NCBI GenBank assembly: GCA_018692315.1 | Contig: JABHKC010000240.1 | Coordinates: 1 to 32,370, forward strand | DNA length: 32,370 nucleotides | Reading direction: 5' to 3' | DNA from: Bacteroidota bacterium | GTDB taxonomy: Bacteria > Bacteroidota > Bacteroidia > Bacteroidales > JABHKC01 | Part shown: positions 24,003 to 30,825 of the stretch, in pieces | How positions within the stretch are numbered: the first letter of the stretch is position 1 | How the letters are laid out: every line of letters begins with the position of its first letter | Translations under genes and position numbers: made by a program | The notes under the pieces: generated by a model | Told to the model about the DNA's origin: nothing | What the model saw: the letters and a program-made list of their open reading frames with translations, nothing else | The model's database searches: none

Positions 24003-24368
24003 TTATTTTTCTTCCATGGCTATATCCAAGTTTACGCTTTCATTTATTTGAGTCAAGACAGTATCTTTGTCTGCAAACAGTCCATTTTGAATAGAATCTA
24101 TATCTTGAAATTGAAGTGTTAAACTTTCTAGCATTTCTGTGTAAAACGAAAATTTGCCATCTTTGTCTGTCAATTCATATTGCATATTTTCTGCCACTGA
24201 AACTTTTATCCCTTTAATTGCTAATCCTGAATTTTTAGACTTTACTTGCCCTTCAATAAATAAATCAAGTCCAAAATCTTGAGGTGTTCCGTAACAAGCT
24301 TGAAAAATAAACATTGCCGATGTAAAACTTAATCCTCCAACTATTTTTCTTATCCAACTTTTTTTCAT
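24003..24368 (-). CDS. Small lipoprotein partner of the radical SAM enzyme
   Basis: A basic start (M-K-K-S-W-I-R-K), a hydrophobic core and the lipobox I-F-Q-A-C give a lipoprotein whose mature end begins C-Y-G-T-P-Q-D-F-G. The C-Y-G-x-P phrase right after the lipobox is the hallmark I associate with the lipoprotein partner of SPASM radical SAM proteins in Bacteroidota. The rest looks like a carboxypeptidase-regulatory-type beta-sandwich (G-L-A-I-K-G-I-K-V-S-V...T-D-K-D-G-K-F-S-F-Y). An ATG three codons upstream (24377) is possible, but 24368 gives a more usual signal. The candidate modified residues lie in the Cys-Tyr-Gly segment or the sandwich; this is inference. Confidence 0.82.
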   Translation of the reverse strand: MKKSWIRKIVGGLSFTSAMFIFQACYGTPQDFGLDLFIEGQVKSKNSGLAIKGIKVSVAENMQYELTDKDGKFSFYTEMLESLTLQFQDIDSIQNGLFADKDTVLTQINESVNLDIAMEEK

Positions 24369-24562
24369 AATTGTCAATTTTTATCTAAGGTGGGTTTTAT
24401 GGTTTGAAGGTTGCTTCTTTCAATTAATGCCAATGTTTTGCAGCTATGGCACATGTCCGAATGCTACTCAAAGTTTAGTTGATTTGTTATATGTTTTAGT
24501 TTTAGTATTCATTTTCTATATGACCGATAGTCTGCCATTTGCTTTAGGTACCGCAAGTTTTG
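24369..24562. repeat. Spacer with cassette-edge-like motif
   Basis: On the minus strand the spacer after the putative barrel gene at 24563 is not involved; this spacer lies between that gene's stop and the lipoprotein start upstream of it in map order. It holds ACATTGGCATTAATTGAAAG, similar to the edge TAGTTGGCGTTCATTATGGA at 13.5 kb, and weakly complementary arms (CAAATGGCAGACTATC and GACATGTGCCATAGCTGC on the minus strand). Confidence 0.35.
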
Positions 24563-25327
24563 TCATTTAAATTTATAATGTAGTCCAACAAATGAATGAG
24601 GAATTAAATGCTCCAGCATCAGGAAAAAATATTCTGTACTTCCAAGTCCAATTCCACCAAAAAGTTCTACACTATTTGAAATTTTGTAATTTAGTCCAAT
24701 ACTTCCATTATTCTCAACAATCACATTTTTCGTGTCTTTAAAACCTGTCCCATGTCCTCCCCATTCTTTATATTTAACTTCATAAATTGAAAAATCCAAT
24801 TGCATAAAAAAGTTCATTCTCTTCGATTCTGAATCAACAATATATCTGTAGCCAAAATTAATTCCAATAGAATTTTTCTCGGAGTCAGCTATTACTACTT
24901 CATCACCGAAGTAATTATTTAATAGTATGTTGAAATTTGGTCCAAAGTAAATAAGATGATTCATTTTCGATAAATTTAATGCAACAACTGAATGTAAAAT
25001 TGGATAATTAAATTGTTGTACTGCATTAATCCCTAATCGCCAATACGTAGTTGAATAATAGGGGATAATTTTTTTATCATTGTTTTCTGGTGTGATTTCG
25101 TCTTTACTTGCCCAAATGCAACTTAGCACTTCATTATGAGAGATATAATCATGTTTCTCTGTTTTCCTTTTTTGATAGCTGTAGAAAATATTCTGATCAT
25201 TTATTAGTGTGATCTTACAACAAATTGTATCACCTGATTTTGTTAGTATTTGATCAATAATATTTTGGCTACTTACCAAATTACTAATCATAATCAATGC
25301 TAATAATGTCAGTATTTCTCGTTTCAT
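24563..25327 (-). CDS. Secreted protein, probable outer-membrane beta-barrel
   Basis: A signal peptide (1-20, ending L-V-S-S-Q) precedes a short domain D-Q-I-L-T-K-S-G-D-T-I-C-C-K-I-T-L-I-N-D with I-F-Y-S-Y-Q-K-R, a theme often found at the start of Bacteroidota envelope proteins (a stated effect 'D.I.t.sGd.i.ckI..i....i.Y'). The remaining ~150 residues alternate polar and hydrophobic strands (G-I-N-F-G-Y-R-Y, F-F-M-Q-L-D-F-S-I-Y, F-G-G-I-G-L-G) and end in H-Y-K-F-K, as expected for a small outer-membrane barrel. I do not recognise a named family. The 61-bp gap to the upstream lipoprotein gene ends, on the minus strand, in ATAGGCGTTAAAATG. Confidence 0.65.
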   Translation of the reverse strand: MKREILTLLALIMISNLVSSQNIIDQILTKSGDTICCKITLINDQNIFYSYQKRKTEKHDYISHNEVLSCIWASKDEITPENNDKKIIPYYSTTYWRLGINAVQQFNYPILHSVVALNLSKMNHLIYFGPNFNILLNNYFGDEVVIADSEKNSIGINFGYRYIVDSESKRMNFFMQLDFSIYEVKYKEWGGHGTGFKDTKNVIVENNGSIGLNYKISNSVELFGGIGLGSTEYFFLMLEHLIPHSFVGLHYKFK

Positions 25328-25388
25328 TTTAACGCCTATTTTCCACTTGCTTTCGAGCCTTTATTGGCAAAGGTTTTTCACTTTGGAT

Positions 25389-25874
25389 TTAAAGAGATAT
25401 TTTACCATTTTCAATTTTGAAGCTGTAAAGTACAGATGTATCTACAGATTTACCATTAATTGTTCCAGCTATCCATTTTTCTAATTTTGCAAATACAGCA
25501 ACTATTTGTTCATCTAACTCTGGATTTTTCGTTTTATTATCGATTTCACAGCGAACCATTTGACCTTTGCAATTAATAATCAAATTAACCATCCCTTTAT
25601 CATGGTAATCAGGCTTATCTAGTAAAAAATTAACATTAGAATTCAACTGCTCTTCGATTTCTTGATCAGTAAATGGGGCTTGAGCTTTTACCTGTCCGTT
25701 CCCTGGAAATGGTAGAATCGCAATCACTTGATAATTGTCGCAAACTCCTGGAATAGGTTCGTCCACTAGCATTGTTGCTACCATATTATTCATTCCAGTA
25801 TTTTTGGTTGAGGAGCAAGAATTCATAATTGCAAATGCAAGAACTACTAAACTGAAAATTGATATCTTTTTCAT
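25389..25874 (-). CDS. Small lipoprotein with TonB-C-like domain
   Basis: The lipobox is I-M-N-S-C-S-S (Cys20). The C-terminal ~75 residues (G-M-V-N-L-I-I-N-C-K-G-Q-M-V-R-C-E-I-D...L-D-E-Q-I-V-A-V-F-A-K-L-E-K-W-I-A-G-T-I-N-G-K-S-V-D-T) follow the beta-alpha-beta pattern of the TonB C-terminal domain (v.f.I...G.v...v......e.Ld.....l.....W.pg..nGkpv). Without a membrane helix or Pro-rich region it cannot be a working TonB. The role is unknown. The promoter of copy C (26361-26391) points at it over a ~490 nt leader that includes a palindromic element. Confidence 0.65.
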   Translation of the reverse strand: MKKISIFSLVVLAFAIMNSCSSTKNTGMNNMVATMLVDEPIPGVCDNYQVIAILPFPGNGQVKAQAPFTDQEIEEQLNSNVNFLLDKPDYHDKGMVNLIINCKGQMVRCEIDNKTKNPELDEQIVAVFAKLEKWIAGTINGKSVDTSVLYSFKIENGKISL

Positions 25875-25898
25875 ATATAAAAATTTAAAGTGTTAAGT

Positions 25899-26059
25899 AG
25901 TGCCTCTAAGAAAACAGTTCAAAATTAAAAACATCTCTTTTTGCGATATTTCTATTTTTTTCATTTGTCTAATACAAAAGCATTTACTGCATGAAAGAAA
26001 TAGAAATATCATCAAAAATAAATTATTTTATAAAAATTGCCTGTTTTCTTAGAAACACT
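25899..26059. repeat. MITE-like near-perfect palindrome
   Basis: Terminal inverted repeats AGTGCCTCTAAGAAAACAG (25899-25917) and 26041-26059 differ at two positions; a second inner pair (GATATTTCTATTTTTTTCAT and its near complement) extends the palindrome. The ~161-bp unit has no gene. Ends resemble those of the element at 14631-14751. It lies in the leader of the TonB-C-like lipoprotein gene. Confidence 0.6.
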
Positions 26060-26220
26060 AAGTATAATTCTGTTTATAATGTTTGCTAACTAATATGTGC
26101 ATCCGAGTGCCCTATATTTGAAATATCGCTAATATACAAATTATATTTAGTTTGTTTAAAATCTGGTATTTGAATATTTTGTTTCATAAAAGTAAGTTGC
26201 CTATATTTATTTTTGCGAAT
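26060..26220. other. Spacer between MITE and recombinase stub
   Basis: A 33-codon minus-strand frame (26086-26187, M-K-Q-N-I-Q-I-P-D-F-K-Q-T-K-Y-N) follows the recombinase stub; I see no support that it is a gene. Nothing else is recognised. Confidence 0.35.
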
Positions 26221-26328
26221 TTATAAAAAATCTGCCGGACTTTTTATATGGCTAAGACTTTTATTTGATATATGTGCGAATATTTCTGTTGTTTTACTTG
26301 ATTCATGCCCTAATATTGATTGACTTTG
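26221..26328 (-). pseudogene. Tyrosine recombinase C-terminal stub, copy C
   Basis: This is the clearest of the three stubs: after TAG, the frame reads Q-S-Q-S-I-L-G-H-E-S-S-K-T-T-E-I-F-A-H-I-S, then L-S-H-I-K-S-P-A-D-F-L and stop. The order L-G-H...T-T-E-I-[Y]-x-H...S-P-x-D-x-L is the C-terminus of an integrase. The catalytic Tyr is Phe in this copy, so it is dead even as a donor of sequence. It begins in the same place as copies B and D but is not a copy of their sequence after the first codons, so it comes from a related, not identical, recombinase. Confidence 0.78.
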
Positions 26329-26360
26329 CTAAACATTAATTTAAATTAAAAATACTATTG

Positions 26361-26391
26361 CAAAAATATAAGAATTCTGAAAGCTTGCAAA
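26361..26391 (-). promoter_or_regulatory. Repeat-borne promoter, copy C
   Basis: Minus strand TTTG (26388-26391), 19 nt, TATTTTTG (26361-26368), aimed at the TonB-C-like lipoprotein gene. Confidence 0.75.
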
Positions 26392-26467
26392 CTATTTTTG
26401 TCTATTTTACATTAAATCAGGAGAAATAATCCATCATAGCATTAACTCAAATTTTCTTTTGCTTGAT

Positions 26468-26573
26468 GAACCGCTAAGTACGAGACCCGTACGCTTAGTG
26501 GTACTTCGGCAGGCTCAGCAGAGCTGTGAGAGCTGCACTGGTGGCTATTTTGCCATCAGCCGCCTACTCGATT
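26468..26573 (+). repeat. Group II intron domain V-VI-like hairpins, copy C
   Basis: Almost identical to copy A, including the 23-bp insert at the same site (26503-26525). GAACCGCTAAGTACG folds with CGTACGCTTAGTGG, and CTGGTGGC with GCCATCAG; the end is GCCTACTCGATT. It ends 8 nt from the stop codon of the MORN-esterase gene. Confidence 0.68.
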
Positions 26574-26581
26574 GTAAGCCG

Positions 26582-27736
26582 TTAATTTTTGTTTTTCATT
26601 CGTTTATCATATTTTAAGAACCAATCATATAATTCCTGCTCAGGATAAATTTGCCAAAAAATTCCATGACCCGCATCTGGATCCAAGGTGAATTTCATAT
26701 GTTGATTTTTCCCTTCTAATCTTTGGATAACTCTTTCTGTGTCCTCAAATTGAACCACATTATCTTTTTTCCCGTGAAAAGCCCAAATAGGCATATCAAC
26801 CAGATTTTCAATATTTTTGTCGAGATACTCAATATGACTCGTAAATCCATTCACGGGAGCAATAGCAGCAAATTTTTCTGGATATTTTATTGCCAGATAC
26901 CATGTTCCAGCACCGCCCAAACTCAATCCTGTTAAATAGACTTTATTTGTATCCACTCTATATTTTGTAATAATTTCCTCATAAAAATTATCAAACCAGT
27001 TGTCTGTTGACCATCTATGATTCAATGGACATTGTGGAGCAACAATAACAAATGGGAATTCACGCCCCCTCCATATTTGATCAGGTATACCATATGTATA
27101 GAGCTTTATTGTATCTGTGCCTCTTGCTGAGCCTCCATGCAGATATATTATTAATGGCCATTTTTTTATTGTATCATCTTTGTATTCTTTTGGCACATAC
27201 GATATATAATGATAATTAGTATCTATTGGATTTATTTTCAGCCCTTTATCAAGAACCATATCGCAACTCAATTTCCCATTTTTCGTCCAACTTTTATAAG
27301 AACCATGCATTTGTCCCTTACCATTTTCAATGTCTCCTTTTATCCAATGGCTGATTGAACTCATTTGCCCGTTTGGATACCATTCTTCATCCAGACCGTG
27401 ATGGCTACCATCAACATAATTGATTCGAGAATCGCGTTGTCCGTTCTCATACCACGTTTGATAAAGTCCTTGTTTTGTATTTGAATGATAATTACATTGA
27501 AGCTTCTCCTTAAAATACTTATCAAGCCTGCTATATGTAGCATCCATCTGAATTTGACCATTTTCGTAATAATCCCTTACATGATATAATTTTGTACTAT
27601 CGTCAAATTCAACAATTCTTTTGTAGATAATAGTATCTCTATTATGAGGAATGTGAAGCAAGAGTGTATCAATATCCTGAGATTTAACATTCTCAGAAAT
27701 TATTAATAGGATTATGGAAAGAATTATGTATTTCAT
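26582..27736 (-). CDS. Secreted MORN-repeat / PHB-depolymerase-type esterase fusion
   Basis: A signal peptide (1-19, ending N-V-K-S) is followed by four MORN-2-type units (Y-Y-E-N-G-Q at 56-61, W-Y-E-N-G-Q 95-100, W-Y-P-N-G-Q 119-124, W-T-K-N-G-K 150-155), the kind found in YwqK-like proteins. From ~175 an alpha/beta hydrolase follows: L-I-I-Y-L-H-G-G, nucleophile G-L-S-L-G-G (Ser272), acid G-K-K-D-N (Asp325) and G-H-G (His357). This catalytic domain resembles PHB-depolymerase/feruloyl-esterase-type peptidase-like hydrolases. The joining of MORN units to such an esterase is unusual to me. The repeat promoter at 27946-27976 lies 210 nt upstream. Confidence 0.85.
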   Translation of the reverse strand: MKYIILSIILLIISENVKSQDIDTLLLHIPHNRDTIIYKRIVEFDDSTKLYHVRDYYENGQIQMDATYSRLDKYFKEKLQCNYHSNTKQGLYQTWYENGQRDSRINYVDGSHHGLDEEWYPNGQMSSISHWIKGDIENGKGQMHGSYKSWTKNGKLSCDMVLDKGLKINPIDTNYHYISYVPKEYKDDTIKKWPLIIYLHGGSARGTDTIKLYTYGIPDQIWRGREFPFVIVAPQCPLNHRWSTDNWFDNFYEEIITKYRVDTNKVYLTGLSLGGAGTWYLAIKYPEKFAAIAPVNGFTSHIEYLDKNIENLVDMPIWAFHGKKDNVVQFEDTERVIQRLEGKNQHMKFTLDPDAGHGIFWQIYPEQELYDWFLKYDKRMKNKN

Positions 27737-27799
27737 TTTTATGGGTTATAACATTAGTATAAACATAAAATTCCGTTTATTTCTTTATTATTATTTGTT

Positions 27800-27913
27800 T
27801 TAAATATCCATATCGTAGAAGGGATTATTAATTTCATTGAACTTTGTGCTTGATGCCTGAGTGTATATTTCAGTTGTCATATTTGTTTCATGTTCTAATA
27901 TTGATTGACTTTG
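27800..27913 (-). pseudogene. Tyrosine recombinase C-terminal stub, copy D
   Basis: After TAG the frame reads Q-S-Q-S-I-L-E-H-E-T-N-M-T-T-E-I-Y-T like copy B, then N-N-P-F-Y-D-M and stops early because of small changes. The DNA is nearly the same as copy B through TATACTAATGTTA at its end, so B and D are recent duplicates. Confidence 0.7.
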
Positions 27914-27945
27914 CTAAACATTAATTTAAATTAAAAATACCATTG

Positions 27946-27976
27946 CAAAAATATAAGAATTCTGTAAGCTCGCAAA
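27946..27976 (-). promoter_or_regulatory. Repeat-borne promoter, copy D
   Basis: Minus strand TTTG (27973-27976), 19 nt, TATTTTTG (27946-27953), aimed at the MORN-esterase gene. Confidence 0.75.
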
Positions 27977-28052
27977 GTATTTTTATCTTTTTTACATTAA
28001 ACCAGGAGAAATAATCCATCAGAGCATTAACTCAAATATTCTTTTGCTTAAT

Positions 28053-28143
28053 GATACGCTAAGTATGAGAATCGTATCCCAATGTTTCGGGAGTGGGAGA
28101 GCAGCATTGGTTCCGATTTTCGGGTTCTTTTGACTACTCAATT
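28053..28143 (+). repeat. Group II intron domain V-VI-like hairpins, copy D (decayed)
   Basis: It starts GATACGCTAAGTATGAGA and ends GACTACTCAATT, with G-G-G-A-G-A-G-C between. The domain V stem is partly lost and the second hairpin is no longer clear. It lies 59 nt past the stop codon of the KamA-family gene. Confidence 0.5.
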
Positions 28144-28202
28144 GGCATTTTATTATATTTTCTTTTCTTCCCATACTACTATAGCTAATAAGACTTTGTT
28201 AT

Positions 28203-30404
28203 TCAAATATTATTACCCAATTTAATGTTAGTATATTTTTCAGTAACTTTATAATTATAATCCGGATAATCATATATAGGAATTCGTTGTTCTGTCTCGC
28301 CAATCGAGTACCCCCAAATACTTTCATAATCTAAAATATCTTCTCCAATGTCTTCGAGCTGGCGGAGGTATTCACTAAGGGATTTGGATTCAATAATGAT
28401 CACCTTGTCCATTTTTTTCATTAAAGGACTATGGTTCCGGGTGTGATCCAGTTCAAACTCTAGTATCCTTCGTCCATAACGTGTAATACCGATGGTGCGA
28501 AATGTAAGACTTTTCCCAACCCCTGGTAAATTAAGTACATTTCTGTCGGTACCTAAAAATGGCAAGCCACTTTTTTTCATCAGTTCTGCCATATCTTCTA
28601 CAATTGAAGCGGCATTGTTTGGAAAATCTTTGATAATTGAATAATACTTTTCAGGAATTTTACCTATCAGCTTTTCTTCCATCTGTTCCTGAACAGCCCT
28701 TTCGTTGGTGGCAAAATTGAAATTATTCTCCATATACCCTTTTACACTAAAAGTATAATAATTGATAATACCTATTTTGTTTAATACTTTCCGAAGCTTA
28801 GCGGCATGGCCTCTTCTGGAAGCCGCAGTAATAAATACATGCTGGTTTGTAACTGTCCAACCGGCTGTATTTAGAAGTTTAATTGCATCGCGTGCTTCAG
28901 GTGTTACTTCCATAGGTGACTCAAAATGGGTTTGTATGAAAAATTGTTTTATTCCAATTTTGGATGCCTTCTTTTTAAAGTCCCCCAATATTTTTACAAG
29001 TTCAGGCGTAATCCTTTGTGGCAGATATACCGGCAAACGGCTACCCAGCCTAACTCGTAAGAAATGTGCATATTTTTTGCCAATCGGTTTTTTCTTATTT
29101 GCCTCCACTTTATTTGCAGCCATCCTGTAAATCTTGTCCAGAATTTTTTCAAGAGACTTATCAGAACTCATCAAAGCATCTCCGCCGGTGATTAAAATAT
29201 CGCGTAACTGAGAATCCTTTTCAAAATAATCCAGCAAGGTTCCCAACTTTTCGTCCCAGCTTTGCTTAGGTTTTAATTTGTCTAAATTAAAATTCAGGTT
29301 TCCTCTCTGGAAGCCAAACATTCGTTGACATGATGCACATAAACCACCGCATGCCCGCCCCATGGTATCTGGGATTAAAATTGCCACTTCGGGGTATCGC
29401 CTGTGAATATTATGTTCGTTTGGTAAATACCAACCAGCTGCATTGGGTTCTCCGGGTTCTACTTTATCTTCTTTTTCCCAGGCTACTATTTTTCCGTATT
29501 CATCTATCAATTGCTGGCTGTAAATTACGTAATACCTTATGGCCAGATCAGCACCGACAGCAAAATAGGGTACCCTCACATGCAATAAGGAAAGATAATA
29601 AGGATTTACAAAAAAGGGAATCCCTTTTGCTTTTGCTTCATATAAAACCTTCATTGTATCCGGATCGAGAGAGTTATCGAGTAATTCATTCAATAAGTCA
29701 GGCGAGCGTACAGCAAAGCGTAGATGAAATAATCGATCACCCCACCATTCAAGAGTTTTCAGGTATTTTTGCTCTTGCGACATTCCTTCGAGAAAACAGA
29801 ATTTAGTATCACTTATTTCTCCCTTATCAATTTTACTGATGATAATTTTTAGAATCCTTTCCCGGTTTTCTTCTCTTAGTTTAATAATCCTGGGATCAAG
29901 GCCAGAACACCATCTATCCATCCATTCTTCAACTTTTTCCTGCGATGGAATAATCCTTTTATATTCACCGGTGAATTGTCTGAAAAGCATTAACATATCC
30001 TTAAAAAAAGATGGTTTTGCTCCTCCTGTACCTCGTTTTACTGCAAGCCAGATAAGTTGAATAGGATTGCTTATGGCTTTCTCTCCTCGAAGGTTTTGGT
30101 CATCAAATTGCCGGCCTGCATTGTCAATATAATCCAAAATACGGATCGCAGCATAATCCTTCCAGCTCAGTTTCTCAAATGCTATCCTTCCATGGACTTC
30201 CCTTTTATAAAAATTATATGCATCCTGATTATCTTTAATTTTATTCAGCACCCAGTTTCTTACACCGATCAATGCCTCGGTTTCATTTCCTGCATTTTGC
30301 ATAATTTCTTCGAGTGTTGGGTTTTCTTTGAGCAATTGCCTAAGAAGCTTATGTGATTTTACGCAGATTGCAATGTGGTCGAGTTCGTGGGTTATTGTAG
30401 CCAT
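28203..30404 (-). CDS. KamA-family radical SAM protein (lysine 2,3-aminomutase-like)
   Basis: The radical SAM motif is C-G-G-L-C-A-S-C (Cys352, Cys356, Cys359) and I-T-G-G-D-A-L follows at 405-411, as in lysine 2,3-aminomutase and its relatives. The catalytic half (~335-700) includes the L-R-V-R-L-G-S-R-L-P and Q-T-H-F segments of the family. Classical KamA has ~400 residues; here about 330 residues precede the barrel, with no domain I can name. Long KamA-family proteins of this kind occur in Bacteroidota, and the substrate is not known. No lysine fermentation gene is nearby. The next gene leftward (MORN-esterase) is separated by the copy D repeat. Confidence 0.85.
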   Translation of the reverse strand: MATITHELDHIAICVKSHKLLRQLLKENPTLEEIMQNAGNETEALIGVRNWVLNKIKDNQDAYNFYKREVHGRIAFEKLSWKDYAAIRILDYIDNAGRQFDDQNLRGEKAISNPIQLIWLAVKRGTGGAKPSFFKDMLMLFRQFTGEYKRIIPSQEKVEEWMDRWCSGLDPRIIKLREENRERILKIIISKIDKGEISDTKFCFLEGMSQEQKYLKTLEWWGDRLFHLRFAVRSPDLLNELLDNSLDPDTMKVLYEAKAKGIPFFVNPYYLSLLHVRVPYFAVGADLAIRYYVIYSQQLIDEYGKIVAWEKEDKVEPGEPNAAGWYLPNEHNIHRRYPEVAILIPDTMGRACGGLCASCQRMFGFQRGNLNFNLDKLKPKQSWDEKLGTLLDYFEKDSQLRDILITGGDALMSSDKSLEKILDKIYRMAANKVEANKKKPIGKKYAHFLRVRLGSRLPVYLPQRITPELVKILGDFKKKASKIGIKQFFIQTHFESPMEVTPEARDAIKLLNTAGWTVTNQHVFITAASRRGHAAKLRKVLNKIGIINYYTFSVKGYMENNFNFATNERAVQEQMEEKLIGKIPEKYYSIIKDFPNNAASIVEDMAELMKKSGLPFLGTDRNVLNLPGVGKSLTFRTIGITRYGRRILEFELDHTRNHSPLMKKMDKVIIIESKSLSEYLRQLEDIGEDILDYESIWGYSIGETEQRIPIYDYPDYNYKVTEKYTNIKLGNNI

Positions 30405-30506
30405 GACTTAAATTTTACAGTTTAAACAGAAATATATAAGGTAGAGCATTTTCAGTTATTTGGAGATATTGCTGTTAGTCATTTATGAACTATACGCAAA
30501 CCAGCA

Positions 30507-30712
30507 AATTCAGTAGTAATCTCGCAATTTCATCTTTATTAATTTATTCAAAATATGTAAAGATGAAGAAAATAAATGAATTTTCTGTACAAGAATTGAC
30601 TGAAATATTAGACAAAAATTCCCTATTCATCGGAAAACTAACCGGAAATTCCGCCTCTCTACAAAATTCACAAATAATTAAAATTACATATAGCGAAAGA
30701 CATACCCAATAA
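30507..30712 (+). repeat. Dispersed spacer repeat, copy 2, with a small open frame
   Basis: 30507-30648 match 19948-20087. In this copy a plus-strand frame from 30563 stays open for 49 codons (M-K-K-I-N-E-F-S-V-Q-E-L-T-E-I-L-D-K-N-S), while the other copy is broken. It may be the start of a small gene cut short, or chance. The stretch precedes the KamA-family gene on the minus strand; no clear promoter is seen. 30713-30825 hold nothing I recognise. Confidence 0.4.
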
Positions 30713-30825
30713 ACCCGCCGGCTTGGATTTCGCACATCAAATATAAAACTAATGAGCTCGTGTTCAATAGTTTCTTGCTGTTTTTATGTTCCTATGTGTT
30801 GTGCACTCGTGCTTTGTTTTTATTC

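Noticed and set aside
20197-28143. A CRISPR array, because a hairpin repeat recurs several times
   Set aside because: The copies are 1.5-5 kb apart, separated by whole genes and differ from each other; no short regular repeat-spacer pattern and no cas gene is present.
29330-29806. A 158-codon plus-strand open frame
   Set aside because: It is antisense to the KamA-family gene and has no recognisable features.
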